Of a stretch of DNA of 64,000 nt, positions 1-7,994 are shown one piece after another (the first letter of the stretch is position 1; every line of letters begins with the position of its first letter). The notes beneath the pieces are model-generated. The model worked only from the letters and a program-made list of their open reading frames with translations. It ran no database searches and had not been told where the DNA came from. The translations under genes and the position numbers were made by a program. The stretch covers positions 1-64,000 of the forward strand of contig NZ_JAUSWN010000008.1 in the NCBI RefSeq assembly GCF_030815255.1, in the 5' to 3' direction. Origin of the DNA: Hathewaya limosa (lineage in GTDB: Bacteria > Bacillota > Clostridia > Clostridiales > Clostridiaceae).

Positions 1-428
1 AAGTAGTATGTACAGGAGTAGAAATGTTCAGAAAGTTACTAGACCAAGCAATGGCTGGAGATAACATCGGAGCATTATTAAGAGGAGTACAAAGAGCAGA
101 CGTTCAAAGAGGTCAAGTACTTGCAAAAACAGGATCAGTAAAACCTCATAAGAAATTCGTAGGTCAAGTATACGTATTAAAGAAAGAAGAAGGTGGAAGA
201 CACACTCCATTCTTTAACGGATATAGACCACAATTCTACTTCAGAACAACAGACGTAACAGGATCAATCCAATTACCAGACGGAGTAGAAATGGTAATGC
301 CTGGGGATCACATTGATATGAATGTTGAGTTAATCACAAAAGTAGCAATGGAAGAAGGATTAAGATTCGCAATAAGAGAAGGCGGAAGAACAGTAGGATC
401 AGGAGTTGTTACTACTATAATCGAGTAG
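1..428 (+). CDS. tuf: Elongation factor Tu, C-terminal part (5' end outside window)
   Basis: EF-Tu delivers aminoacyl-tRNA to the ribosome as a GTP complex. Only domains 2 and 3 are in the window; the open frame runs in from the left edge (codons from base 3). Recognisable segments are LLRGVQRADVQRGQVL in domain 2, GGRHTPFF and GYRPQFYFRTTDVTG in domain 3, and the ending REGGRTVGSGVV. The ATG at base 24 is internal and is not the start. The position directly before the S10 operon is the usual str-S10 arrangement. A hairpin follows the stop codon. Confidence 0.97.
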   Translation, partial: VVCTGVEMFRKLLDQAMAGDNIGALLRGVQRADVQRGQVLAKTGSVKPHKKFVGQVYVLKKEEGGRHTPFFNGYRPQFYFRTTDVTGSIQLPDGVEMVMPGDHIDMNVELITKVAMEEGLRFAIREGGRTVGSGVVTTIIE

Positions 429-478
429 TCTTTATAAATTAAAATACAAAGTAAATATTGGCCAATATTACTAGTATG

Positions 479-526
479 TTAAGGGGAGGAGTAATCCTCC
501 CTTAATAATCTGAATGATGATTATTA
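479..526 (+). terminator. Two consecutive hairpins after tuf
   Basis: Bases 479-490 pair with 495-505 (TTAAGGGGAGGA against TCCTCCCTTAA, one bulged G), and overlapping bases 503-510 pair with 519-526 (TAATAATC/GATTATTA). The downstream sequence is A-rich rather than a T run, so this is an atypical terminator or an RNA-processing structure separating tuf from the S10 operon. Confidence 0.5.
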
Positions 527-531
527 AAAAA

Positions 532-583
532 GAAAAAAAGTTCAAACAAACAAAAAAGAAAAAAGTTCAAACAAACAAAAAAA
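532..583 (+). repeat. 26-bp tandem repeat, two copies, A-rich
   Basis: Two adjacent near-identical units, each containing GTTCAAACAAACAAAAAA preceded by an A run, lie between the tuf hairpins and the S10 promoter. No gene or known site is associated. Slippage duplication is the simplest explanation. Confidence 0.7.
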
Positions 584-651
584 GAAAATAAATCTATGAG
601 TTCAATACATAAAAGTTAAAGAAAAAAACAAAATCTATGTTTAAAAAATAC

Positions 652-680
652 TTGTCAAATGCTAAAAAATATTGTATACT
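652..680 (+). promoter_or_regulatory. Sigma-A promoter of the S10 operon
   Basis: TTGTCA (652-657) and TATACT (675-680) are separated by exactly 17 bases, close to the vegetative consensus. The predicted transcript starts near base 687, leaving a leader of about 160 bases before rpsJ. Confidence 0.8.
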
Positions 681-686
681 AAAGAA

Positions 687-848
687 GTTGTATTGTGAAT
701 TCGCAATACAATTGATGTTAAATATTAAAAGACAAGAAGGTAGAGTGTTATAAGCTAAACCTTTACTTTTTAAAATATGCAACACCCGGAACAGTTTATA
801 ACTGATATCCGTTGAAATATAACGAAATTAGAAAAGGAGGGGAATTCA
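687..848 (+). promoter_or_regulatory. Structured 5' leader of the S10 operon
   Basis: The leader begins with a perfect 8-bp stem (688-695 with 704-711, TTGTATTG/CAATACAA). GAGTGTT near 733 can also pair with AACAC near 781. Such leaders can carry ribosomal-protein autoregulation, but I recognise no known family here. It ends with the rpsJ ribosome binding site AAAGGAGG. Confidence 0.4.
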
Positions 849-1157
849 ATGGCAACTCAAAAAATAAGAATTAGATTAAAAGCTTATGATCACAATCTTT
901 TAGATCAATCAGCAGAAAAGATTGTTGAAACAGCTAAAAACACTGGAGCAGGTGTGGCAGGTCCAATACCATTACCAACAGAGAAAGATGTTGTAACTAT
1001 ATTAAGAGCTCCTCATAAGTACAAAGATTCTAGAGAACAATTTGAAATAAGAACTCATAAGAGATTATTAGATATAATCAGTCCTTCACAAAAGACTGTA
1101 GATGCTCTAATGAGAGTTGATTTACCAGCAGGAGTAGATATCGAAATAAAACTTTAA
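849..1157 (+). CDS. rpsJ: 30S ribosomal protein S10
   Basis: S10 is a 30S head protein that also binds NusB in antitermination. It is 102 residues, the usual length, and opens with QKIRIRLKAYDHNLLDQS, the S10 signature; GPIPLPTEK is also typical. ATG follows AAAGGAGGGG at good spacing. It is the first gene of the operon, behind its own sigma-A promoter and leader. Confidence 0.98.
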   Translation: MATQKIRIRLKAYDHNLLDQSAEKIVETAKNTGAGVAGPIPLPTEKDVVTILRAPHKYKDSREQFEIRTHKRLLDIISPSQKTVDALMRVDLPAGVDIEIKL

Positions 1158-1220
1158 TTTCGATAAAGTAATATTAAGACCACTAATGTGATCCGCTGAT
1201 ATTAATAGGAGGTGCTTTAA

Positions 1221-1847
1221 ATGAAAAAAGCAATATTAGGTAGAAAATTAGGTATGACTCAAATCTTCGATGAGAGAGGAAGAGTAATACCAGTAACAGT
1301 TGTTGAAGCAGGCCCATGTGCTATAATTCAAAAGAAAACTGTTGAAAATGATGGTTATGATTCAATCAAGGTTGGATTTGATGAAAAAAGAGAAACTTTA
1401 TTCAACAAACCAATGCTTGGAGAATTTAAAAAGGCAGGGGTATCTCCAAGAAGATTCGTTAAAGAATTCAGATTAGAAGATACAAGTGCTTACGAAGTAG
1501 GTCAAGAAATCAAAGCTGACGTATTTGCAGTAGGCGATAAAGTAGATGTAACTGGAATTTCTAAAGGTAAAGGATATCAAGGTGCTGTTAAAAGATGGCA
1601 TAATCATATCGGACCAAAGAGCCACGGTTCTAAATTCCATAGAGCACCAGGTTCACAAGGAGCTTGTTCAGATCCTTCAAGAACATTCAAAAACAGAAGA
1701 ATGCCAGGACATATGGGACACGTTAAATCAACAGTGTTAAACCTAGAGGTTGCTATGGTTATTCCTGAAAAGAATGTTATTCTTGTAAAAGGTGGAGTAC
1801 CAGGAGCTAAAAAAGGTTACGTAATAATAAAGAATACAGTTAAGTAA
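1221..1847 (+). CDS. rplC: 50S ribosomal protein L3
   Basis: L3 is an early 23S rRNA-binding assembly protein whose loop reaches the peptidyl-transferase centre. The 208-residue product starts KKAILGRKLGMTQIFDE and holds the conserved central loop around HGSKFHRAPGSQG and RRMPGHMG. A strong AGGAGGTG site precedes the ATG. It lies second in the S10 operon and is co-transcribed. Confidence 0.98.
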   Translation: MKKAILGRKLGMTQIFDERGRVIPVTVVEAGPCAIIQKKTVENDGYDSIKVGFDEKRETLFNKPMLGEFKKAGVSPRRFVKEFRLEDTSAYEVGQEIKADVFAVGDKVDVTGISKGKGYQGAVKRWHNHIGPKSHGSKFHRAPGSQGACSDPSRTFKNRRMPGHMGHVKSTVLNLEVAMVIPEKNVILVKGGVPGAKKGYVIIKNTVK

Positions 1848-1873
1848 GAGTTTTAGAGAAAGGAGGAGGTTAT

Positions 1874-2494
1874 ATGCCAACAATAGCTGTTTATAATAGA
1901 GAAGCCCAAAAAGTTGGGGAAATGCAATTAAATGATAATGTGTTCGGTATTGAAGTTAATAGTGAAGTTATGCATCAAGTAGTAGTTGCTCAACTTGCTA
2001 ACAAGAGACAAGGAACTCAATCAGCTAAAACTAGAGCTGAAGTTAGAGGCGGCGGAATAAAGCCATGGAGACAAAAGGGTACAGGTAGAGCAAGACAAGG
2101 TTCTATAAGAGCTCCACAATGGATTCATGGAGGTATAGTTTTCGCACCAAAGCCAAGAGACTATAGAATGTCAGTTCCTAAAAAAGTAAGAAGATTAGCT
2201 ATAAAATCAGCTTTATCTTCAAAGATTGTTGAAAATAATATGATAGTTTTAGAAAGCTTAGAGTTAGAAGTGCCTAAAACTAAAGAAGTGGTTAAAATGT
2301 TAAGTGCTTTCGAAGCAAAGAAAACATTAATTTTAACTGAAGTAAACAATGAAAATGTTTACAAATCAGCTAGAAACATTGAAGGAGTAGAAGTACTTCC
2401 AGTTAACAATATCAATGTATATGACCTATTAAAATACGATAAAGTCATGGTGACTAAGAACGCCATTGAAAAAATTGAGGAGGTGTATGCATAA
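1874..2494 (+). CDS. rplD: 50S ribosomal protein L4
   Basis: L4 is a 23S rRNA-binding protein that lines the nascent peptide exit tunnel. It has 206 residues. The extended loop is clear: RGGGIKPWRQKGTGRARQGS, followed by GGIVFAPKPRDY. GGAGGAGG precedes the ATG. Its TAA overlaps the rplW ATG by one base (TAATG), which implies translational coupling. In Proteobacteria L4 represses this operon; whether it does here cannot be read from the sequence. Confidence 0.98.
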   Translation: MPTIAVYNREAQKVGEMQLNDNVFGIEVNSEVMHQVVVAQLANKRQGTQSAKTRAEVRGGGIKPWRQKGTGRARQGSIRAPQWIHGGIVFAPKPRDYRMSVPKKVRRLAIKSALSSKIVENNMIVLESLELEVPKTKEVVKMLSAFEAKKTLILTEVNNENVYKSARNIEGVEVLPVNNINVYDLLKYDKVMVTKNAIEKIEEVYA

Positions 2495-2787
2495 TGAAGC
2501 TAGTAAGCCATGATATAATTAGAAGACCAGTTATAACAGAAAAAAGTATGGCAGCAATGGCTGACAAGAAATACACCTTTGTAGTAGATATCCATGCTAA
2601 TAAATCTCAAATAAAAAGAGCAGTAGAAGAAATCTTTGGCGTAAAAGTTGAAGAAGTTAATACTGTAAGATATATTGGTAAGAAAAAAAGAGTTGGTGTT
2701 CACGAAGGTAAGAGAGCCGATTATAAAAAAGCTATCGTGAAACTTACAGAGGAAAGTAAAGCAATTGAATTCTTCGAAGGAATTTAA
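2494..2787 (+). CDS. rplW: 50S ribosomal protein L23
   Basis: L23 sits at the tunnel exit and docks trigger factor, SRP and SecYEG. The 97-residue product contains IIRRPVITEKS at the start and KSQIKRAVEEIFGVKVEEVNT, both typical. The start codon overlaps the rplD stop, and the ribosome binding site GAGGAGGTG lies inside the end of rplD. Confidence 0.98.
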   Translation: MKLVSHDIIRRPVITEKSMAAMADKKYTFVVDIHANKSQIKRAVEEIFGVKVEEVNTVRYIGKKKRVGVHEGKRADYKKAIVKLTEESKAIEFFEGI

Positions 2788-2851
2788 TTGTACTTATAAA
2801 AGCATGTATTGGCGTTAAGCCAGAAAAGCTATCAAAAGGAGGGAAAACAAC

Positions 2852-3679
2852 ATGGCAATTAAGAGTTTTAATCCTACAACACCTTCAAGAAGACATATGA
2901 CTATGCCTAGCTTTGAAGAAGTTACAACAAATCAACCTGAGAAAAGCCTGTTAGTATCTTTAAAGAAAACAGGCGGAAGAAATACTCAAGGTAAAATAAC
3001 AGTTCGTCATCGTGGAGGCGGAGCTAAAAGAAAATATAGAATTATCGATTTCAAAAGAAATAAAGATAATGTTCCAGCAAAAGTTGCAACAATAGAATAT
3101 GATCCAAATAGATCAGCATATATAGCATTAGTTGTATACGCTGATGGAGAAAAGAGATACATATTAGCTCCTGTTGGCTTAAATGTTGGAGACGTAATTG
3201 TATCAGGAACTGAAGCTGATATTAAACCTGGTAATACATTACCACTTTTAAATATACCAGTTGGTACTGTTATTCATAATATTGAATTAACAGCAGGTAA
3301 AGGTGGTCAGATGGTTAGATCTGCAGGTGCTTCTGCACAACTTATGGCTAAGGAAGGAAAATATGCATTATTAAGACTTCCAAGTGGTGAGTTAAGAAAC
3401 GTAAGAATCGAGTGTAGAGCAACAATAGGTACAGTTTCTAACTTAACTCATGATATCGTAAATATCGGTAAAGCTGGTAGAAAGAGAAACATGGGTATAA
3501 GACCACACGTAAGAGGTTCTGTTATGAACCCTAACGACCACCCACACGGAGGAGGAGAAGGAAAATGTCCAGTTGGACGTCCATCACCAGTTACTCCATG
3601 GGGTAAACCAACACTTGGATATAAAACTAGAAAGAATAAAAAATATTCTGATAGACTTATTGTTAAGAGAAGAAAATAG
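2852..3679 (+). CDS. rplB: 50S ribosomal protein L2
   Basis: L2 is a primary 23S rRNA-binding protein needed for subunit association and peptidyl transfer. The 275-residue product has the N-terminal IKSFNPTTPSRRHMT, the RNA-binding core RHRGGGAKRKYR, and the C-terminal loop MNPNDHPHGGGEG with its conserved histidines. AAAGGAGGG precedes the ATG. Length and motifs are complete. Confidence 0.98.
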   Translation: MAIKSFNPTTPSRRHMTMPSFEEVTTNQPEKSLLVSLKKTGGRNTQGKITVRHRGGGAKRKYRIIDFKRNKDNVPAKVATIEYDPNRSAYIALVVYADGEKRYILAPVGLNVGDVIVSGTEADIKPGNTLPLLNIPVGTVIHNIELTAGKGGQMVRSAGASAQLMAKEGKYALLRLPSGELRNVRIECRATIGTVSNLTHDIVNIGKAGRKRNMGIRPHVRGSVMNPNDHPHGGGEGKCPVGRPSPVTPWGKPTLGYKTRKNKKYSDRLIVKRRK

Positions 3680-3734
3680 TAGAAGAGAATATTAATTCTC
3701 TTCGCCTATTCTATAAATAGGAGGGAGGCAGACC

Positions 3735-4019
3735 ATGAGTAGATCAATCAAAAAAGGGCCTTTCGTACAAGAAGCTCTTATAAAAAGAATCCTTGAAATG
3801 AATAAAGCTGGGGAAAAGAAAGTTGTTAAAACTTGGTCAAGAAGTTCAACAATCTTCCCACAAATGGTAGGGCATACAATTGCAGTACACGATGGAAGAA
3901 AACATGTTCCAGTATATGTTAGTGAGGACATGGTAGGACACAAGTTAGGTGAGTTTGTTATGACAAGAACTTACAAAGGTCACGTAGATAAAGAAAAATC
4001 ATCAAAAGTTAAGAAATAG
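3735..4019 (+). CDS. rpsS: 30S ribosomal protein S19
   Basis: S19 is in the 30S head, pairs with S13 and contacts the A-site tRNA region. The 94 residues begin SRSIKKGPFV and contain TWSRSSTIFPQMVGHTIAVH and the C-terminal GEFVMTRTYKGH, all diagnostic. GGAGGGAGG precedes the ATG. It follows rplB in the conserved order. Confidence 0.98.
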   Translation: MSRSIKKGPFVQEALIKRILEMNKAGEKKVVKTWSRSSTIFPQMVGHTIAVHDGRKHVPVYVSEDMVGHKLGEFVMTRTYKGHVDKEKSSKVKK

Positions 4020-4041
4020 TCCAGAAAGGAGGCAACAATAA

Positions 4042-4377
4042 ATGGAAGCTAAAGCTATAGCTAGACATATAAGAATGTCTTCAAGAAAAGTTGGCATAGT
4101 ATTAGATTTAATAAGAGGTAAAGACGTTAGAGAAGCAGAAGCAATACTAAAGTATACTCCTAAGGACGCAGCTGTAGTAGTTGAGAAAGTTTTAAAATCA
4201 GCTATTGCAAATGCAGAACATAATTACAATTTAGATGTAAACAGATTATACGTTGCTGAAGCTTACGCATGTCAAGGCACAACTCTAAAAAGATTTAGAC
4301 CACGTGCACAAGGTAGAGCGTATAGAATAAGAAAAAGAACTAGTCATATTACTCTAGTAGTTAAAGAGAGAAACTAA
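4042..4377 (+). CDS. rplV: 50S ribosomal protein L22
   Basis: L22 binds 23S rRNA, and its beta-hairpin forms part of the exit-tunnel constriction where macrolide resistance changes occur. The 111-residue product contains IRMSSRKVGIVLDLIRGK and the hairpin tip RFRPRAQGRAYRIRKRTSHI. AAGGAGG precedes the ATG. Confidence 0.98.
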   Translation: MEAKAIARHIRMSSRKVGIVLDLIRGKDVREAEAILKYTPKDAAVVVEKVLKSAIANAEHNYNLDVNRLYVAEAYACQGTTLKRFRPRAQGRAYRIRKRTSHITLVVKERN

Positions 4378-4396
4378 AAAGAAGGAGGGAAATGTA

Positions 4397-5059
4397 GTGG
4401 GTCAAAAAGTACATCCTCACGGAATAAGAGTAGGCGTAATTAAAGATTGGGATTCAAAATGGTACGCAGACAAAAAGAACTTTGCTGATTACTTAGTTGA
4501 AGATAATGCAATAAGAGAATTTGTAAAAGAAAAACACTACAATGCTGGTATTTCTAAGATAGAAGTTGAAAGAACAGCAAAAAAAGTTAAATTAAATATA
4601 TTCACAGCTAAACCAGGAATGATAATTGGTAAAGGTGGAGCTGGTATAGAAGAATTAAAGAAAGAATTAGCTGGTATAGTAACAACTGATAAAAATGTTT
4701 TAATTAACATTGTAGAAGTTAAAAATCCAGAATCAAATGCTCAATTAATGGCTGAAAATATAGCACTTCAATTAGAAAAGAGAATATCTTTCAGAAGAGC
4801 TATGAAACAAACAATTCAAAGAGCTATGAGATTAGGAATTAAAGGTGTTAAAACTTCTTGTTCAGGAAGACTTGGTGGAGCTGAAATAGCAAGAGGAGAA
4901 GCTTACCATGAAGGAACAATTCCACTACAAACTTTAAGAGCTGATATAGATTACGGATTTGCAGAAGCAGATACAATCTATGGAAAAATTGGAGTTAAGG
5001 TTTGGGTTTATAGAGGAGAAGTTCTTCCAGTAAGAAAAGAAGAAAAAGCAAGAGCTTAA
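4397..5059 (+). CDS. rpsC: 30S ribosomal protein S3
   Basis: S3 forms part of the mRNA entry channel and its helicase activity. The 220 residues start GQKVHPHGIRVGVIKDW, with a KH domain containing the GMIIGKGGAGIEEL loop (about residues 74-87) and the C-terminal IARGEAYHEGTIPLQTLRA. Translation starts at GTG, 6-7 bases after GGAGGG; no ATG alternative fits. Confidence 0.98.
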   Translation: MGQKVHPHGIRVGVIKDWDSKWYADKKNFADYLVEDNAIREFVKEKHYNAGISKIEVERTAKKVKLNIFTAKPGMIIGKGGAGIEELKKELAGIVTTDKNVLINIVEVKNPESNAQLMAENIALQLEKRISFRRAMKQTIQRAMRLGIKGVKTSCSGRLGGAEIARGEAYHEGTIPLQTLRADIDYGFAEADTIYGKIGVKVWVYRGEVLPVRKEEKARA

Positions 5060-5097
5060 TAAACCACATATCACGGTTCAGGAAGGAGGAATCACAT

Positions 5098-5541
5098 ATG
5101 TTAATGCCTAAAAGAGTAAAACACCGTAAGGTTCAACGCGGTAGAATGAAAGGTAAGGCAACTAGAGGAAACTTTATTGCATATGGTGAATATGGATTAC
5201 AGGCTACAGAATGCGGTTGGATAACTAGCAACCAAATAGAAGCAGCCAGAATAGCTATAAATAGACACGTTAAAAGAGGGGGAAAAGTTTGGATAAAAAT
5301 TTTCCCAGACAAACCAGTAACTGAGAAACCAGCTGAAACACGTATGGGTTCTGGTAAAGGTTCACCAGAATACTGGGTTGCAGTAATTAAACCAGGTAGA
5401 GTTTTATTTGAAATTTCAGGAGTATCTGAAGAATTAGCTAGAGAAGCTATGAGACTTGCATCTCACAAACTACCTGTTAAAACTAAGTTTGTAAGTAGAG
5501 AAGACTTTAAAGAAATAGGTGGTGAAAACAATGAAGGCTAG
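5098..5541 (+). CDS. rplP: 50S ribosomal protein L16
   Basis: L16 organises the A-site tRNA-binding region of the 50S subunit. The 147-residue product begins MLMPKRVKHRKVQRGRMKG and contains ARIAINRHVKRGGKVWIKIF and TRMGSGKGSPEYWVA. The first ATG is the usual family start; the ATG two codons later is also possible. It overlaps the start of rpmC by 11 bases. Confidence 0.98.
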   Translation: MLMPKRVKHRKVQRGRMKGKATRGNFIAYGEYGLQATECGWITSNQIEAARIAINRHVKRGGKVWIKIFPDKPVTEKPAETRMGSGKGSPEYWVAVIKPGRVLFEISGVSEELAREAMRLASHKLPVKTKFVSREDFKEIGGENNEG

Positions 5542-5743
5542 GGAATTACAAGAGTTGAGAAATCAAAGTTCTCAAGAGTTAGCTGGTAAAATCAAAGATT
5601 TAAAAGAAGAGCTTTTCAACTTAAGATTTCAACTAGCAACTGGGCAATTAGAAAACCCTATGAGAATTAGACAAGTGAAGAGATCAATAGCTCAGATAAA
5701 GACAGTTTTAAGAGAAAGTGAATTAAAGAACCTAGAGCAGTAG
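5531..5743 (+). CDS. rpmC: 50S ribosomal protein L29
   Basis: L29 lies at the tunnel exit next to L23. I start it at the ATG (5531), giving 70 residues beginning MKARELQELRNQS; two in-frame GTG codons upstream would add four unconserved residues. The AGGTGGTG just before the ATG, inside the end of rplP, serves as ribosome binding site. The 11-base overlap with rplP suggests coupling. LKEELFNLRFQLATGQLENP is the family signature. Confidence 0.96.
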   Translation: MKARELQELRNQSSQELAGKIKDLKEELFNLRFQLATGQLENPMRIRQVKRSIAQIKTVLRESELKNLEQ

Positions 5744-5765
5744 TAGCTGAAGGGAGGTAAGTTTT

Positions 5766-6020
5766 GTGGAAAGAAATCTAAGAAAAACAAGAATTGGAAG
5801 AGTTGTTTCTGATAAGATGGATAAGACAATCGTTGTTGCTGTTGAAACAAAAGTTCGTCATCCACTATACGGAAAAACAATGAACAGAACTACAAAATTT
5901 AAAGCTCATGATGAAAATAATGAAGCAAGATTAAATGATAAAGTTCTAATCATGGAAACAAGACCATTATCAAAAGATAAAAGATGGAGACTTGTTAAGG
6001 TAATGGAAAGAGCAAAATAG
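5766..6020 (+). CDS. rpsQ: 30S ribosomal protein S17
   Basis: S17 is a primary 16S rRNA-binding protein of the 30S body with an OB fold. The 84 residues include RKTRIGRVVSDKMDKTIVVA and HPLYGKTMNRTTKFKAHDE, then METRPLSKDKRWRLV. It begins with GTG after GGGAGG at normal spacing. It follows rpmC by 22 bases. Confidence 0.97.
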   Translation: MERNLRKTRIGRVVSDKMDKTIVVAVETKVRHPLYGKTMNRTTKFKAHDENNEARLNDKVLIMETRPLSKDKRWRLVKVMERAK

Positions 6021-6061
6021 GTTACTAAATTTTCCTTACAGTTTGAAAGGAGGTTATTTAC

Positions 6062-6430
6062 ATGATACAACAGCAAACTAGACTAAAAGTTGCAGATAAT
6101 TCTGGTGCTAAAGAAATTATGTGCATAAGAGTGTTGGGCGGTTCAAAAAGACAATACGGAAATATCGGTGACGTTATAGTTGCAAGTGTAAAGAGTGCAA
6201 CACCAGGCGGAGTTGTTAAAAAAGGTGAAGTTGTTAAAGCTGTAATAGTAAGATCTGTTAAAGGCTTAAGAAGAGCAGATGGATCATACATAAGATTTGA
6301 TGAAAACGCAGCTGTTATAATTAAAGATGATAAACAACCAAAAGGAACACGTATTTTTGGACCAGTTGCTAGAGAATTAAGAGACAAAGAATTCAATAAA
6401 ATTATCTCATTAGCACCTGAAGTTCTATAA
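6062..6430 (+). CDS. rplN: 50S ribosomal protein L14
   Basis: L14 forms an intersubunit bridge and binds the assembly factor RsfS. The 122-residue product begins MIQQQTRLKVADNSGAKEI and carries VVKKGEVVKAVIVR and GPVARELRDKEFNKIISLAPEV, which are near-universal. AAAGGAGG precedes the ATG. Confidence 0.98.
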   Translation: MIQQQTRLKVADNSGAKEIMCIRVLGGSKRQYGNIGDVIVASVKSATPGGVVKKGEVVKAVIVRSVKGLRRADGSYIRFDENAAVIIKDDKQPKGTRIFGPVARELRDKEFNKIISLAPEVL

Positions 6431-6452
6431 TTCAAGATAGGAGGTGGCTAAG

Positions 6453-6773
6453 TTGGCAAATAAAATTCATGTTAGAAGAAAAGATACGGTAGTAGTTATA
6501 TCTGGAAAAGATAAAGGTAAAGTAGGCGAAGTTTTAGCTGTTATACCTAAAAAAGGCAGAGTTTTAGTTGAGGGTGTTAACATCGTAACTAAACACGAAA
6601 AGCCAAATAGACAAAATATGCAAGGTGGAATTCAAAAGGTAGAAGCTCCAATAAATAGCTCTAAGGTTATGTTATATTGCACTAAGTGTAATAAAGCTAC
6701 AAGAATCAGTCATAAGATTCTTGAAGATGGAACAAAAGTTAGAGTATGTAAAAAATGTGGAGAAACATTCTAA
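6453..6773 (+). CDS. rplX: 50S ribosomal protein L24, zinc-ribbon form
   Basis: L24 initiates 50S assembly; a KOW motif is visible near the N-terminus (VVVISGKDKGKVGEVLAV). I choose the TTG at 6453, giving MANKIHVRRKD and 106 residues, because AGGAGGTGG lies 8 bases upstream; the in-frame GTG at 6444 sits inside that site. The C-terminus has CTKCNK...CKKCGE, a four-cysteine zinc-ribbon-like motif not found in E. coli L24. Confidence 0.96.
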   Translation: MANKIHVRRKDTVVVISGKDKGKVGEVLAVIPKKGRVLVEGVNIVTKHEKPNRQNMQGGIQKVEAPINSSKVMLYCTKCNKATRISHKILEDGTKVRVCKKCGETF

Positions 6774-6798
6774 GCTTTGGAAGGAGGTTTAAAAAATA

Positions 6799-7341
6799 AT
6801 GATGCCAAGACTTCAAGAAAAGTATAATAAAGAAGTAGTTCCAGCTTTAATGGAAAAGTTCGGGTATAAAAATATTATGGAAGTTCCGAAGCTTGAAAAG
6901 GTAGTAATCAACATGGGTGTTGGTGAAGCTAAAGAAAATTCTAAAAACTTAGAATCAGCTTTAGCAGACCTTGAGTTAATCACAGGTCAAAAACCAATAG
7001 CAACAAGAGCTAAGAAATCTGTTGCTAACTTCAAGCTAAGAGAGAACATGCCAATTGGATGTAAAGTTACATTAAGAAAACAAAAAATGTATCAATTCAT
7101 GGATAAATTAATGAATATAGCATTCCCAAGAGTTAGAGACTTCAGAGGTATCTCTGATAAATCTTTTGATGGTAGAGGAAATTACGCTGTAGGAATAAAA
7201 GAGCAATTAATTTTCCCTGAAATTGAATATGATAAGATCGATAAAGTTAGAGGAATGGATGTTATTGTAGTTACAACTGCTAAGACTGATGAAGAGGCAA
7301 GGGAATTACTAAGATTATTAGGTATGCCTTTTGTCAAATAA
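6799..7341 (+). CDS. rplE: 50S ribosomal protein L5
   Basis: L5 binds 5S rRNA in the central protuberance and contacts the P-site tRNA. The 180 residues include PKLEKVVINMGVGEA, GCKVTLRKQKMYQFMDKL and FPRVRDFRGISDKSFDGRGN. Two adjacent ATG codons follow AAGGAGG; either could be used, and the second gives the common MPRLQEKY start. Confidence 0.98.
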   Translation: MMPRLQEKYNKEVVPALMEKFGYKNIMEVPKLEKVVINMGVGEAKENSKNLESALADLELITGQKPIATRAKKSVANFKLRENMPIGCKVTLRKQKMYQFMDKLMNIAFPRVRDFRGISDKSFDGRGNYAVGIKEQLIFPEIEYDKIDKVRGMDVIVVTTAKTDEEARELLRLLGMPFVK

Positions 7342-7353
7342 GGAGGGAAGATT

Positions 7354-7539
7354 GTGGCACGTAAAGCATTAATAGTTAAGTGGGAAAGAGAACCAAAGTT
7401 CTCAACAAGAGCTTATACAAGATGCAGATTATGTGGAAGACCACATGCTGTACTTAAAAAGTACGGAATTTGCCGTATATGTTTTAGAGAATTAGCTTAC
7501 AAAGGTCAAATACCTGGATGCAAAAAAGCAAGCTGGTAA
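7354..7539 (+). CDS. rpsZ: 30S ribosomal protein S14, zinc (type Z) form
   Basis: S14 assembles late into the 30S head. The protein has 61 residues, the short zinc-binding form, with CRLCGR and CRICFRELA giving the CXXC-X12-CXXC ligand set. It ends IPGCKKASW, as usual. The start is GTG after AGGAGGG. The zinc form predominates in Gram-positive bacteria. Confidence 0.97.
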   Translation: MARKALIVKWEREPKFSTRAYTRCRLCGRPHAVLKKYGICRICFRELAYKGQIPGCKKASW

Positions 7540-7572
7540 TAGATTGATTTAGTATGAAAGGAGGCAAATAAT

Positions 7573-7971
7573 ATGGGAATGACAGATCCTATTGCAGATT
7601 TACTTACACGTATTAGAAATGCTAATATAGTTGGGCACGAAGTTGTAGAAGTACCATCATCAAAAATTAAGAAAGCTTTAGTTGACATAATGTTAAATGA
7701 AGGTTACTTAAAAAATATAGAAGAATACAATGATGGGTCAGTGCCAATGTTAAGACTTACTATGAAATATGGTAAGGATAAGCAAAGAGTTATAACTGGA
7801 CTTAAGAGAATATCTAAGCCAGGTTTAAGAGTATATACATCTAAGGAAGAAATTCCACAAGTATTAAGCGGATTAGGCATCGCTATAATTTCAACTTCTA
7901 GAGGAATAATGGCCGATAGAGAAGCGAGAAAATTAGGCGTTGGTGGAGAGGTTATCTGCTACATTTGGTAG
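7573..7971 (+). CDS. rpsH: 30S ribosomal protein S8
   Basis: S8 binds the central domain of 16S rRNA and is essential for 30S assembly. The 132 residues begin MTDPIADLLTRIRNAN and end with the conserved STSRGIMADREARKLGVGGE. AAAGGAGG precedes the ATG. It is complete and in the standard spc order. Confidence 0.98.
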   Translation: MGMTDPIADLLTRIRNANIVGHEVVEVPSSKIKKALVDIMLNEGYLKNIEEYNDGSVPMLRLTMKYGKDKQRVITGLKRISKPGLRVYTSKEEIPQVLSGLGIAIISTSRGIMADREARKLGVGGEVICYIW

Positions 7972-7994
7972 TTTAAAGAATAGGAGGTGTGTTT

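Noticed and set aside
532..583. Short A-rich direct repeat considered as CRISPR remnant
   Set aside because: Two adjacent units without a spacer and without palindromic character; no cas genes in the window.
6058..6435. Minus-strand frame of 125 codons across rplN
   Set aside because: Shadow of a conserved ribosomal gene; no ribosome binding site and no family resemblance. The same applies to other minus-strand frames over ribosomal and catabolic genes.
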